This document shows, piece by piece, positions 42,352 through 53,229 of a stretch of 64,000 nucleotides of DNA. A model generated the notes under the pieces. The model was not told the DNA's origin, made no database searches, and saw nothing but the letters and a program-made list of their open reading frames with translations. Numbering within the stretch: position 1 is the first letter of the stretch; each line of letters begins with the position of its first letter. The DNA lies in the NCBI GenBank assembly GCA_022494885.1, contig JAGVSM010001172.1, positions 121,147-185,146 on the forward strand. The letters run 5' to 3'. Made by a program: the position numbers and the translations under genes. Origin of the DNA: Micrasema longulum (taxonomy: Eukaryota > Arthropoda > Insecta > Trichoptera > Brachycentridae).

Positions 42352-43385
42352 AACACAATCCTACATATTATGTTTATTTTATGAATATGCATTTACTAAG
42401 TGAAGGTATATTTAAGCATGTATTTAGTGTCACAACTCAATGGATTTTCTAGCAAGTACAAGCAAGTTTATAGGCATTTTCCGTTCTTTTTGTGTTACTC
42501 TGAACCTTATTGATTTATTTGAACACTTTATGTACATACTCAGTTTACATACGTATTCATAAGGGCGGTTTATTGCTTTAAAGCAATTTTTGTCTACCTA
42601 CCCAAATCGTCAAATTTGAGCAAAAATCAAAAATCAGCATTATATGAATATTTCGTTGGTTTATTAATAATTTCTTTGTAGAACAAAATATAAATAAACA
42701 TTTATATTTTTTAAGACGTCAAAATTGACTAATAAGAGTGATAAGAGGTTGGAAGAACTATCTCAGATAAACAGGAAAAGTGGGATTATTTAAAGTATTG
42801 TAAAGAAGTGATAGAATGTGAATGTTTCTTTTATACCTGATACTGAGTAGTTGCGTGCGATATTCAGTTATGTGGTCAAATTTGCAAATATTAAAGATAA
42901 AACGTATACAAAGATTCTAAAATCGTTCCAACTTATAAAGCAAATTCAGAATTAGCATCTGGATAACATACATCTGCATAATCTAGGATTGGAAGAAGTA
43001 AGCTCTAAACTAATGTTTGCTCTGGACTTAAATAATTTGCATTCATTTGACGAATAAATAAATTTATAAGTGCTTCGCATGCTAATGAAGCTTAGTTAAA
43101 ATAGCATCATTTAAATTTATTCGACGTCCATAGGTAAACCAGGTAACTACCCTACACAGGGTAAGAGAATGAGTACAAAGCGATTTCGGAAATTGGGGAA
43201 GATTGTTTCTTGGGTTAACTAATTCCGGTCGAAATTTAAACAGCCCATTTTGACATCGTTCTATTTTATACGATCACTTTCAAGTAATATAATTTACAAT
43301 CATAACAAAACGTTGACATAGAACACAGTTTATGATCAAGTGTAAGTATGAAATGTGTTACTAAAATATATAATTCACTGGTACT
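42352..43385. other. AT-rich intergenic sequence
   Basis: No recognised element or gene. Confidence 0.5.
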
Positions 43386-43995
43386 ACCCAGTTGTTCGGC
43401 ACATCATTTCACCTGAAATATAGAGCGACGACCGGTGAAGCAAGTCATCACTCCCTCTCACTTTTGATCAATGTACTTTATAGTCTTAACGCTCCTATAT
43501 ATCTGCGTGAAACATTTCAACGCTTATCAGTTCATGGTTTACCTCTTCGTTTTTATTCACAAGGCACTCTCTTAATACCCATCCACAATTCCTCTTTCTT
43601 CTCTAACTCATATAGTGTCCATGCGGCTTGACTGTAGAATCATCTCCCATCCACCATCAAAGATTTTGCTACATTATAAGTTTAAATCACGTCTGAAGAA
43701 ACATATCCTTTCTCTTCCTTAATCACTCCTCCTTTCCTTTTGCCTCTTTTTTTCATTTTTACCATTGAGTAATAGTTTTAATTTAAGGTAATTTATAAAC
43801 TCATAAGTTTATTTCTATTTTTATATATCTTTAGCTTTTCAATCTTTTTTTTCATTGAATATGTTCTGTTACTTGAATTATAAAAATAAAACTTTTAAAA
43901 TAAATTATTTTATCGGTTGGTTGGAAGAATGTGCCATTTGGCCCGCCAATGTACAAATAAAATTATGTACAAAAAGTTAAATAAATAAATAAATC
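43386..43995 (+). pseudogene. LINE-H 3' end, copy 1
   Basis: The frame 43392-43631 has FHLKYRATTG, SLSLLINVLYSLNAPIYLRE, FQRLSVHGLPLRFYSQGTLL and IPIHNSSFFSNSYSVHAA, followed by stops. This is the block IxxLPxxVR and LxFL...PxYLxExF of jockey/CR1-like RTs. The 3'UTR has GGTTGGTTGGAAGAATGTGC, CCGCCAATGTACAAATAAAA and an AAATAAATAAATAAAT tail. It parallels 47620-48535. Confidence 0.75.
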
Positions 43996-44069
43996 ATTTT
44001 AAATTGAATATTAAATACAAGACTTAACAATATTGCGCATAATGGCGAATACGCTGTTTTCTTACTTCT

Positions 44070-44315
44070 TTGCAACAGAGAAGAAAAATTTTTTTGAGAA
44101 AGGAATATGGAAGTCTAGGTATTTACAGGGCTTATGATTTGTCGTTGGCTGATTTGAATGACAAATCACAAGCTCTGTAAATGTCTAGACTTCCATATTC
44201 CATTCCCAAAAAGGTTTTTTCTCTCTGTTGCAACAAAGGTAGAACTAAATAACTCTCCAGGGAGGAAATTCAGCCAGTCTGAAAACATGTGGACTTCCTC
44301 AAAATATTCTCGAAT
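44070..44315. repeat. Repeat FA, long hairpin followed by inverted left end
   Basis: TTGCAACAGAGAAGAAAAAT through GGCTTATGATTTGTCGTTGG is inverted as ATGACAAATCACAAGCTCTG through TTTTTTCTCTCTGTTGCAAC, about 80-bp arms between 44073 and 44241. It is followed by CTCTCCAGGGAGG and ATGTGGACTTCCTCAAAATA. Confidence 0.85.
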
Positions 44316-44334
44316 CAACAAACTGGTATAAGTA

Positions 44335-44500
44335 GAAGTATAAAAAATTGAAAATTGTTTTCAGGCGTTGCCTAGGTTAATTAATTTAGCCGGATAAATC
44401 TTACCCACATGATAAATATTTCAGCTCTTATACTTTACAAAAGTCAACAGATGTAAGAGTTGAGGAAATGCGGATGTTTGAAAATAGGCACAATTGAACG
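44335..44500 (-). repeat. Repeat FA, inverted right end
   Basis: TTTTCAGGCGTTGCCTAGGT, TTCAGCTCTTATACTTTACA, GTCAACAGATGTAAGAGTTG, GGAAATGCGGATGTTTGAAA. It sits in the same head-to-tail spacing after 44315 as in the FA dimers. Confidence 0.75.
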
Positions 44501-44914
44501 TAGTTATGCAGAAAGCAGCCAGCCATAGAAAAATTAAACTGAGATAATAACACTTTTGTGAATAGGGTTAATAATCGAATCTACACCACAGTTGTAATGT
44601 TTTCGACTTTAACAAATGATAAACAATGAATACACTATTTTTTTTTGGATTACAAACAAGAATCTAATAATGTATTTGACCAGTTTTAATAAATGTTAAA
44701 GTACCGTAAGATTTTTCTAGTGCCGTGGGTGTTTTCTGAAAATGCCGTTTTTGTGACCGACACCATTTTCAGAAGGTGATAAATAAGGTTTTTTTTTATG
44801 AAAGCGGTCTGGCTGTTTTTAACAGAACATAGAATTAAGCTTCGTGCACCTGATAACATCAATATCTCATTTTTTCAAAATTGTGGACTGACTGCTTTCT
44901 TCATAACTACATTC

Positions 44915-45055
44915 AATTGTGAATGTTACAGAGTGTGTAAAGTGACCACTCAAAGCAACCAATAATAAGTCATAAGCCCTAAAAAAACCTAGACTTCCAT
45001 ATTCTTGTCTCAAAAATGTTTTCCTTATCTGTTACAACAAAGTTAGATCTAAATA
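44915..45055 (-). repeat. Repeat FA, left part of a copy split by LINE-F
   Basis: GTGAATGTTACAGAGTGTGT, CCAATAATAAGTCATAAGCC, CTAGACTTCCATATTCTTGT, TCTGTTACAACAAAGTTAGA. It continues at 45450. Confidence 0.7.
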
Positions 45056-45449
45056 AGGAATAATTTAAAAAATAAATATTTATAGATGACAACCATGAAG
45101 TTTCGCATAAATAAATTGTCTATGTTTTTATGAATGTATGTATGTGTATGCGCATGGGTGTATGTACGTGTGTGTTTGTACATGTGTATATATGTGTATA
45201 TTTATATATATGTGTGTATATATGTGTATGTCTGTATGTATATGAATCAAAATGTGTATCCGAATAAGTTTATATTTTGTTTGTCTGTGCTCTATATTAA
45301 TTTGTTAACTATTATAATATATTAAAATGTAATTGCCTAGCTTGGAACGGGGTATGTACTCTCGTTAGCTGGGCAAAGTGAACATAGAATTGTATTTTGA
45401 TAAAGAGTGTGAATAAATAAATAAATAAATAAATAATAAAAATAAAATA
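45056..45449 (+). mobile_element. LINE-F-like 3' end inserted in FA
   Basis: TG/TATG-rich tract (45128-45245), TTTGTTTGTCTGTGCTC, TGTAATTGCCTAGCTTGGAA, GCTGGGCAAAGTGAAC, then an AAATAAATAAATAAATAAAT tail. Related to 14646-14973. The open frame 45134-45325 is microsatellite-derived. The element class is inferred from the tail. Confidence 0.6.
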
Positions 45450-45508
45450 ACTCCCTAGGGAGGAAATTCAGATAGTCTGCAAACATTTGGACATACTCAA
45501 AAAATTGA
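45450..45508 (-). repeat. Repeat FA, right part of the split copy
   Basis: CTCCCTAGGGAGGAAATTCA, GTCTGCAAACATTTGGACAT, ACTCAAAAAATTG. It is the expected continuation of 44915-45055. Confidence 0.75.
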
Positions 45509-45837
45509 TGAATACGTTGTCATACTATTTCATTTTTAGACTATTGGACCGTATCTTATTTCATAATGTGCTTATATATTTATTATCACTAATACATAAA
45601 CGATAATATATTTTCATATATTTATCATATTTTTCCGAAAGATTTCGGAAATTCATTATCTTGTCCATTTTGATAAAGTACAGGGTCGGTTATAATAAAT
45701 TCGATGCGTACTTTTTGGTAAAACGATACTTGATTTCAATTATCAACGCCCATATACAAGTCCATATTTTTATATTTATTGCATCTTTATTATTGAGAAA
45801 AGGTGATCATTTCTCTTCAATAGCGCAGAGTGTGTAC

Positions 45838-46144
45838 AGACCAACTACTGCTTCAGAAAATTGTGACAAAATTTTTTGACTTTGTTTAATAACAATACAT
45901 GTTCCAGCCAGAATTCGTAGACGGCACCACCCGTTTCATGTACCAATAAATAAATCATCGTTTATTAAAAATGACTTTTTTCGTAGGACTTTTTCAGTGT
46001 ACAATACAAAATTTAAAGACATAGACTACACAAATATCACTCTGTTAGATTTGAAATCGACACTTAAAATGTATTACGTAACTTGATAGACACTATAATA
46101 ATAAATATGTTCATCTCCCTTCCTCTTTTTATCCTCTTTAATGC
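45838..46144 (+). pseudogene. LINE-D RT C-terminus, 3'-truncated copy
   Basis: CAGCCAGAATTCGTAGACGG, TTTCATGTACCAATAAATAA, GTACAATACAAAATTTAAAG, AATATCACTCTGTTAGATTT, ATGTTCATCTCCCTTCCTCT. The sequence stops being LINE-D at about 46144, where a SINE head fragment follows. Confidence 0.7.
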
Positions 46145-46195
46145 TTGAGAGCATGGTAGACAAACGCTTTAACCACTGCACTGCGAGACGAACTT
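46145..46195 (-). repeat. SINE head fragment, inverted
   Basis: Minus strand: TCGCAGTGCAGTGGTTAAAG, CGTTTGTCTACCATGCTCTC, A-box-bearing half of a tRNA-like head only. Confidence 0.55.
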
Positions 46196-46254
46196 ATCTT
46201 TTTTCTGGAAATTTTGATTTCACGACGTGAAATACAAATATCAAAGGTTGTTCA

Positions 46255-46405
46255 AACTGCAGTATTTCATTGTTTCTGGACTGGCTCTTGAAGCGTAATA
46301 CTAGAAACCTTACTTTAATATAACATTCGATCGAAATATGCATTTAGTTTGAAAATGCAGTGCCATATACACCAGGGTGCGAAAATGTGAAAGATGATGA
46401 TTGTT
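46255..46405 (+). repeat. SINE1-like 3' body
   Basis: CTGCAGTATTTCATTGTTTC, TGGACTGGCTCTTGAAGCGT, AAAATGCAGTGCCATATACA, CCAGGGTGCGAAAATGTGA, AGATGATGATTG. Confidence 0.65.
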
Positions 46406-46727
46406 TTTATGACAACGAAAACATAATTGGTATTTTGGATAGCACGCGAGAATTCTAATTTTATAATTTTATTTTAGATCCTAAATATTGTAGTAAAAAT
46501 ATGCAAAAACCATTTACAGCCCAAAATTAAATCTTCGTGGACCAAATTGCCAATGAATGACAATAATTCCTTAATGACTGAAAAAATATTTTCCCTACGT
46601 GATCAGAATACAAATGTCTGAATATATTTACAAAATGGGTGGGGTGGGATGTAGCTTTATTTTTGTTATTGCTAGATACATTTCGATTCGCATTTTAAAT
46701 GTATTTTATTTTTAATGCGTATTGAGT

Positions 46728-46832
46728 ATTTTGTCCGCCTTGTGTTTTAAAAGTTTGTGTTTGCCAACCAAGCAAGAGGTCTTGGGTTCGATTCCCAATA
46801 TAAAAACGCTTCGTTGAAACATGAAATATTAA
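46728..46832 (+). repeat. SINE1 head, diverged
   Basis: GTTTGTGTTTGCCAACCAAG, CAAGAGGTCTTGGGTTCGAT, TCCCAATATAAA, then TGAAACATGAAATATT. The B-box is intact (GGTTCGATTCC). Confidence 0.65.
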
Positions 46833-46924
46833 TAACGAGCCAATCCACGGTAAATCATTGAATTTGATAGGATTCTTTCTCTTAGAACTCTTTAGTGCAA
46901 AGTGGACGCGAGATTGGCTCAATG

Positions 46925-47115
46925 ATTTGGAGACCACATGAATTGAAGCACTCTCTTACGATAGAGAAAATCTAAAAAAAGTTTCTGAGATATCTTTACA
47001 TGAGAAAGTGCGGGTATTAACCTTGGCTCTACCCGACTGGGTTTCTCCAGGGTATTCTCGACTACAAGGGTTAAGACGCACGATCGAACAAATTGATGGC
47101 TTAGTTCCATAGAAA
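46925..47115 (+). pseudogene. LINE-A RT fragment, copy 2
   Basis: Matches the minus-strand sequence at 950-1070: CACATGAATTGAAGCACTCT, TTACGATAGAGAAAATC, AGTTTCTGAGATATCTTTAC, GGTTTCTCCAGGGTATTCT. Reading HSLTIEKI then KKFLRYLYMRKCGY, it has in-frame stops at the positions of Asn/Gln and Tyr in the better copy. Confidence 0.75.
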
Positions 47116-47619
47116 GAAAAGTAAAAAAAATGTCCCAAAATTGTTTTTTCTTCTTTGCAATATTTTTCATTACCACCTTAATCTTTAATTTGTGTATTTT
47201 GTTTATTAACGCTTAAGGGGCATTAATAAACAAAAATGCTAGCGCACTTAAAAATAAAATACACAGAAAAAATATGTGAAATTAAATTAAAAAGTTAGAA
47301 AGTTAGAAAAATTAGAATAGACATAAACAAAATTACAAAGTAAAAATAATAATGAAGGTAAACACCAAAAAAAAGTAGTCATGTAAATATAAAAGGTACA
47401 GATAAAAATTAATAAAATTAATTCTCCAAAGCAGAAGACAATAAAGTGTTACGGTAATCGTGACCGAAAAATATGAATCAAATTTATAATCAAGCAAGAA
47501 TATTATTGCGAAACGCGTATTTACCAATACTTAAATGAAATTGGATATTAAAGCAAATAAAACCAAGTATGGGGTAATAAAAATGAACAAGTATTTTTTT
47601 AATGGATGGAATTAATTGT

Positions 47620-48535
47620 CAATAATAGTTTGACGAGCAGCTTCAAATAAACTTGATTTTGTGGACTTGGAGAATAATAAAGTATTGGACAGAATATCCA
47701 GTAAGTGTTCCTTAATTTTGCAGTATTTGTATCAACGAATTGTAATGATAGTTGGAAAAAGTTATGGTACTCTAAGTACAGGTACTCTAAAATTCAATTC
47801 AATTCATCATTCAAGTATTTTTTATAGCTTACTTCTTCCACTCCTTGACTATGCGGGTGTATGTTATCCAGATGCTCTCTGAACTCTGAAATACTTGATA
47901 AGTTAGAACGATTGCAGAACATTTGCATACGTTATATCTTTGATCTTCGCAAATTTGACCACATAACCGAGTATCGCACGCAGCTACACTGGCTCAGTAT
48001 CAGGCATAGAAGAAACATTCACATTTTATCATTTCTTTTCAATATTTTAAAACATCCCACTTCACCTGTTTATCTCAGAGAGCTCTTCCAACCTTTTTCA
48101 CAACACGGACTATCTCTTCGTTCTAGTAACGAGAGAACCTTTTTAATACCCTGTCATCGATCTAATTTTCTTGCCTCCTCTTTTACAGTAGTAGCCGTTC
48201 TATTGTGGAATAATCTACCCACTAATGTTGCCCCTTCTTTATTAACATTTAAGTCAATATTGAAATGTCACTATCCTTTCCTTCTCATCCCCTCTTCTCT
48301 CTTTATAGTAAAGTGTTAATTATTTATGTTTTTTTTATTTTGTTAAATCTTTGTTTTTAATTTTTGTGTAAAATTGTAAGATTCAATATGTCCACGTATT
48401 TGTATTTTTTTCAAACTGAAGGGTTTGGGTAGGTGGTAGGAAGAAATTGCCTTAAGACAATATGCCCGCCCTTATATGTTTGTATATTGTATATGTACAT
48501 AAAGTTTTTAATAATAAATAATAAATAAATATTGT
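47620..48535 (+). pseudogene. LINE-H 3' end, copy 2 (two frames, then 3'UTR and tail)
   Basis: Two overlapping frames (47661-47882 and 47861-48319) are offset by one frameshift near 47875. Motifs are SSIFYSLLLPLLDYAGVCYP, LDKLERLQNICIRYIF, RTQLHWLSIRHRRNIHILSF, SPVYLRELFQPFSQHGLSLR and VVAVLLWNNLPTNVAPSL. This is a complete C-terminal domain of a jockey/CR1-like RT (LxYxxxxYxD, LxxLQNxxIRxIF, LxWLxIxxRR, WNxLP). The 3'UTR contains GGTAGGTGGTAGGAAGAAAT and ends AATAATAAATAATAAATAAA. Confidence 0.85.
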
Positions 48536-49740
48536 TAGAACGTCAAAAAGACAGTTTACAATTTTACACAGTACAATGAGATAATTAATAATTCAGTTTT
48601 CAGAAAGTGACGTTAGGTTGAGCAGTGTAAATAATGAATTAATTTGTAGTTTATATAAATGTCTACCATATATATGTAACTTGTAGTTTTCTGTTAAACG
48701 TTTTCTATATTATAAACATGAACATTATTGCAAGGGGAATATATTGATGACTTAAAATCTAAATTATTTCTTACAAGAGAACAGTACAATATTTTTAATG
48801 ATCGTTTGGACCTGAAATCTTTTGTGTTTCTCAAAATAAAGCCCAACCTTTTTGATTATTTGCTTAAAATTTCATTGATATCATGATCAAAAGACAATTT
48901 ATGATATAAAATTACCACGTTTTGATAAAATGTTAGTTTCCAATTTGTAAAGATCAGAAATATGGATGAAAAATAAACAGTTTACTAAAAAATAATTAAC
49001 AGTTAATATTAAAACATAAATATATGTAATGTTTGTATAAGTACTATTTTAAGATAAAACAAAAAAAAAAGTTGCCCTAAGTCAAAAGAGTGTGTTTAGA
49101 GAAAAACTGTAATTTGTATTTTATGGTTTTTTGGTGGTTTGGGTGGTTATTCTACTGTAAAAGTGTTCTCAAAAAAGAATAAAAAAATGTGCAACACTAA
49201 TAACAAAGCTTTATTTTCATAATAATATATAATGAATTGTTACGAAGTGAATTGTTGGTATAATTTGAATTGGGTATATTCATAATTGAATGAAATATTG
49301 ATTAACATATATTTCAATATAAATTATTTATGTTTATAAAGTGTTAAATAAATACATAAATAAAACGAACAAAACAAATGTGAAAAAACTTTTTCAACTA
49401 GAATCTTTTAAATGTATTCTTAATTTAACCAATTATATTATTGTAGATAAATAACGAAAACTTGAAAAAAATTGTTATAAACATGAACATAATACAAAAA
49501 TATCAGAACAATACCACATATAACATTCCAAAACAAGACAAGGACAATCGAGACTAATAAATCGGGACTGAAATTATACAATAAACTACCAGACAAAACT
49601 AATCAAAGGACTTAGACAAACTTTTCAAAAGGCGAAAAAAATATAATTATCAACAACAGAGTATGAATAAAAACTGACATATCATTTTTGTAAAATGAAT
49701 GAAATAATCCGTTAGGGTTAATAAATACATTTAAAATAAA
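48536..49740. other. AT-rich intergenic sequence
   Basis: No coding motif or repeat match was seen. Confidence 0.5.
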
Positions 49741-49744
49741 AAAA

Positions 49745-50055
49745 CTTTTTAATAAGCAGTGCTGCAATGCATGATTGTGAATTAGTCTTTTGGTGACTTA
49801 TATTAAGGGCGTCGGAGAAAATAAATTTTTAAATAATAATAATTCTATGCGATGTTATTAATTATATAAAATTACAGAAAAGGGCATACATGTAAATACA
49901 GTTTTTGCAAACATTCATGTTTGCATGAGCCAGAATGTTAATATACGGCAAAGTCCCTTCAAATATTTTCCAAACTCACAGTGTAAGGGGCGGTAAAAAT
50001 AATGGAGTTAAATTGAATTAAAATCGCGATACACGAAATTTAATATTTTAAAAGA
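49745..50055. repeat. Repeat FL, copy 2
   Basis: AGTGCTGCAATGCATGATTG, TGACTTATATTAAGGGCGT, CTCACAGTGTAAGGGGCGG, TTGAATTAAAATCGC, parallel to 22985-23300. Confidence 0.45.
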
Positions 50056-50094
50056 GTAACTGGTGGATGTTAAAACAAACGCAGTATGAGGAAT

Positions 50095-50290
50095 ATCCCA
50101 CAGTGTGTAAATTGGCCCCTCAAACCAGACAGTGACAGGTCATAAGCTTTGCAAATGCATAGAATTTTATTTCGCCTTCTACAAAGTATTTTTTATCCAT
50201 GTTATAGTATAATAATATTAATAACTCCCGAGGGGGTTGAATCTATTTCATCTCTACAAAAACTTGGTCCAACTCAAAATACTGATGATT
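50095..50290 (-). repeat. Repeat FA, inverted left half
   Basis: CCCACAGTGTGTAAATTGGC, GACAGTGACAGGTCATAAGC, TGCAAATGCATAGAATTT, ACTCCCGAGGGGGTTGAATC, AACTTGGTCCAACTCAAAAT. Confidence 0.75.
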
Positions 50291-51375
50291 TAAATTTTTT
50301 TTACTAACAAAAATTAAAAAAACAAACGAAAGTACTATATACTTAATTTTTTTTTTTTTAAAGAACATTTAATTTAAATGTGAATATGTAATATTTCATA
50401 TGTATTTTACATATATATTGTAGACACTATAAGTATAATATATTTAATCACGTAAATGAATGCCTCAACACGGGTTGTGCCCACTGAGGTATTCATATTT
50501 TGAAAAGAAGTTTTATGTGAAACGTGAAAAAATAAATAAATGTGTTTCATAAAATTTGTTAAAGCTGTAACAAGTGTGTATATTTTTTGGTCATCTGTGT
50601 GTTTGTTTCCGAGAAAGAGTTTTCTTGTATTTTTTTTAGATTTAAACCAATTGACAGGCTATTAAATAAACTCTGGAGATGGTAAACAATTATGGAATTA
50701 TTTCATTAAATAAATACCTTAAAGTATGTTCAATATTGTAAAAAACATAATATATGAAAACTTTATATATGAATAAATAAGTATTATCTCGGAGAGACAA
50801 GCGACAAGAAGTAAGTTTCATATTTCGAAAAGTGAGCGAATTATTTATCTTTTGAAAACTCTCTTTGCCGTGGGAATACGCCAACCAAACTGTCTTTGGA
50901 CACTTCAATTAATTAGTAATATCTTAATTTAAATAATTAAATAGTTAAGATTCTATCTTTGTCCGTTTTGTAAATCTTTCAATGAAAAATATTTACCTCG
51001 ATGAACTCGAAAAGCTTTGCTTTGATTATTTTCAAATATCGTAATAAAACGTGGAAAAACAGTAATTTAGAAACATGATAAGATAAGTTGAATTTAACTA
51101 AAATCAATTAAGTATTTCAGTGAATTTCCTTAAATTTGGAGGTTACAGTACAACAACTTTACTGTATTAATAAAACGAGTTTAATTTCTAGGTAAGAAAT
51201 CTGATATCCTTTTACTAACTAGATGGAAAACACTTCGTGGATATGAAATAAAGTTTTTTATAATTTTTCTGATGTTTTCATTTCAACAACCAGTTATATC
51301 ATAAATACACAATACAGGAAAACTAACAATTTAAAAAATATATAATTGTAAAAATAAAATAGAATTGAATTTTTT
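50291..51375. other. AT-rich intergenic sequence
   Basis: The 72-codon frame at 50690-50908 has no motif. No repeat recognised. Confidence 0.5.
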
Positions 51376-51460
51376 ATTTTTTTTCACACAAAACATTATA
51401 TTTTTTATTTTCTATATGAACACCTCACGGGGCATATCCCGTGTCAAAGCATTCATTAAA
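51376..51460 (-). repeat. LINE-M 3' tail, reversed
   Basis: ATATGAACACCTCACGGGGC and TCCCGTGTCAAAGCATTCAT, as at 16549-16640. Confidence 0.45.
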
Positions 51461-51679
51461 ATTAGTTTTATATTATGTTCTTGTACATAATAAATAAATA
51501 AAATATAATAGATAACACTGTATTGATATAAACATAAAACATAAATAGCAGACATGCAACAATAATTATTTTATTTTATTGTTGTCTTTATTTCGTATTT
51601 ACTTCATTTTGTGGTTACCTACCGTATTGTATAGGACTCGTCGCAAATTATTCATTCGATGTGTATCAGTTAAATTTTA

Positions 51680-52108
51680 AAATAAAATGCTTTTTTTTCA
51701 GAATACGGTTTTGAAATTTAACATACTTTAAAAAAAATACAATTTATATCATTTCGTCATTTGAATTTAAACAAAAAGGTTTTTATTTTTTATTTGGCTC
51801 TTTATTGTACCATTTTTAATACAATTTACAAGTTTTAAACAATATTTTTTTTATAATTACGCACCCACACACACGCACCCTCTTCCTCATTCATTCCCAC
51901 ACGCACATGTATCCTCTCCCTCATTCACATACACATGAATACAAACGTCACACAAATAAAATGACTAAAATTCTTTTCTTATATATTATGTGTCATTATA
52001 TTTACAGTGGATTTTTTTAATTGGCTTTAGCATTGTTAAGATTTTTCTACTTATTTTGTTTATGTAATAACTGTAAAAATCCCAAATAAAATAAAATAAA
52101 ATAAAAAA
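51680..52108 (+). mobile_element. LINE-G 3' tail, copy 2
   Basis: Collinear with 25830-26293, including TTCAGAATACGGTTTTGAAA, CACACACGCACCCTCTTCCT, ACATGAATACAAACGTCACA, TTGGCTTTAGCATTGTTAAG and the terminal CCCAAATAAAATAAAATAAA. Confidence 0.7.
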
Positions 52109-52119
52109 TTCCGAGTTCA

Positions 52120-52620
52120 AATAGACTACTGTTTTGGTGAAGTGACCATCTCAAGGCAGTTTTCGGGATCCAAGTCCAGAAGCCATTTTTTAACAAATGT
52201 ATTTAATTATTTAATTTTATTATATTTTAAATCAAGAGGTAGAGTGCTGTAAATTTTGGGAGAAAGGTACAAGTGACTTCTTTGACCAAACGATGTTGCC
52301 ATGTTAGGTGGTACAAATAGTTGTCTCTTTTTTTATCTTGTTTCATAGAATGTATTATATTTACTCCCACCATTTTTGTGTGTGAACCAGAAGTACCCTC
52401 GCGTACAGTTGTCTGACGTCCAGAACACCTACTCCTTCAAACACCTCCGTTGTGGGTGTTCTGATAGGGACCCCGAGCAGAGCCTCGAGTACATACTTTT
52501 GTGTTATTTCCAAGGTATGCATGGCACTTTTGCTGGCTCCACCCCATGCGATTATTCCGTAATCTATAATGGTTTGGCACATTTTGTAGTATACTTGATT
52601 TGATTTTTTTTTTACCAAGA
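52120..52620 (-). pseudogene. LINE-J RT C-terminal fragment
   Basis: The minus frame 52361-52618 reads QTIIDYGIIAWGGASKSAMH, LEITQKYVLEALLGVPIRTP, TTEVFEGVGVLDVRQLYARV and LLVHTQKW. Further downstream, in another frame, VPPNMATSFGQRSHLYLSPK and IYSTLPLD appear. This is the order YGxxxWGGA, Q+xxL, TxxLF, VLxxRQLY and the terminal GQRSxxYLxPxxYNxLP of jockey/I-like reverse transcriptases. A frame change separates the two parts, so it is inactive. Confidence 0.8.
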
Positions 52621-52659
52621 ATGTTTCTTACGGACATTTACATCAGATATGGATAAAAT

Positions 52660-52729
52660 AAATATTATAGAAGGAAATATGGATGTCTATGCAGTTACAG
52701 GGATTATGATATGTCGTTAGCTGGTTAAG
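52660..52729 (+). repeat. Repeat FA, left part of a copy split by an RTE fragment
   Basis: GGAAATATGGATGTCTATGC, AGTTACAGGGATTATGATAT, GTCGTTAGCTGGTTAAG. Confidence 0.65.
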
Positions 52730-52907
52730 GAAAATCTCCCGTCTGGTCATGTCAAAAGCAGGCAGAACCGAAGGGCATTTATGACAAGATGAATGAATGT
52801 GGAAGAAACTTGAAATGTATGCCAGGATAGACGAGTGTGGCGGTCCATTCTCTCTGCCCCACCCCTACGGGGAAATGGAGTAATGGTAGTAGTTGTTGTA
52901 ATAGTAG
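52730..52907 (+). pseudogene. RTE-type LINE 3' end inside FA
   Basis: Matches 29218-29385: GTCTGGTCATGTCAAAAGCA, TGTATGCCAGGATAGACG, GGCGGTCCATTCTCTCTGCC, CCTACGGGGAAATGGA and a GTAGTAGTTG tail. TTAGCTGGTTAAG (52717-52729) and TTAACTGGTTTAAG (52908-52921) bracket it, a diverged target duplication from FA sequence. About 170 bp remain. Confidence 0.8.
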
Positions 52908-52940
52908 TTAACTGGTTTAAGTAACCATTTATATATATTT
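52908..52940 (+). repeat. Repeat FA, right part of the split copy
   Basis: TTAACTGGTTTAAGTAACCA continues the FA order after the RTE fragment. Confidence 0.55.
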
Positions 52941-53054
52941 TTTTTAATTTTATTTATTTGTCCATACAATTATATTTAAATGGACTTGTTAGTAACTTTC
53001 GTGTTAAGTCTAGACTCTTCTTTATATAAATCCAAACATTTATAAACATATAAA

Positions 53055-53130
53055 TACATGTTTTTTATTTATTTATATAAATGCCCAATGGGCATTTTTA
53101 AGTACGTATGTATACAAAGAAAAGCATTGT
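53055..53130 (-). repeat. Reversed LINE-like tail
   Basis: TTTTTATTTATTTATATAAA, then TGCCCAATGGGCATTT. This is the same type of tail as 30815 and 47190. It leads (minus strand) from the LINE fragment at 53230-53640. Confidence 0.45.
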
Positions 53131-53229
53131 AAAATAAAGTAGTAAGACACAATGGTATACAGTAGACTTGGTGAGAGTGGAAGCGGGAGAGGGGTGTTTA
53201 TAATTGAATTTGATTTAAGATTATGATAA

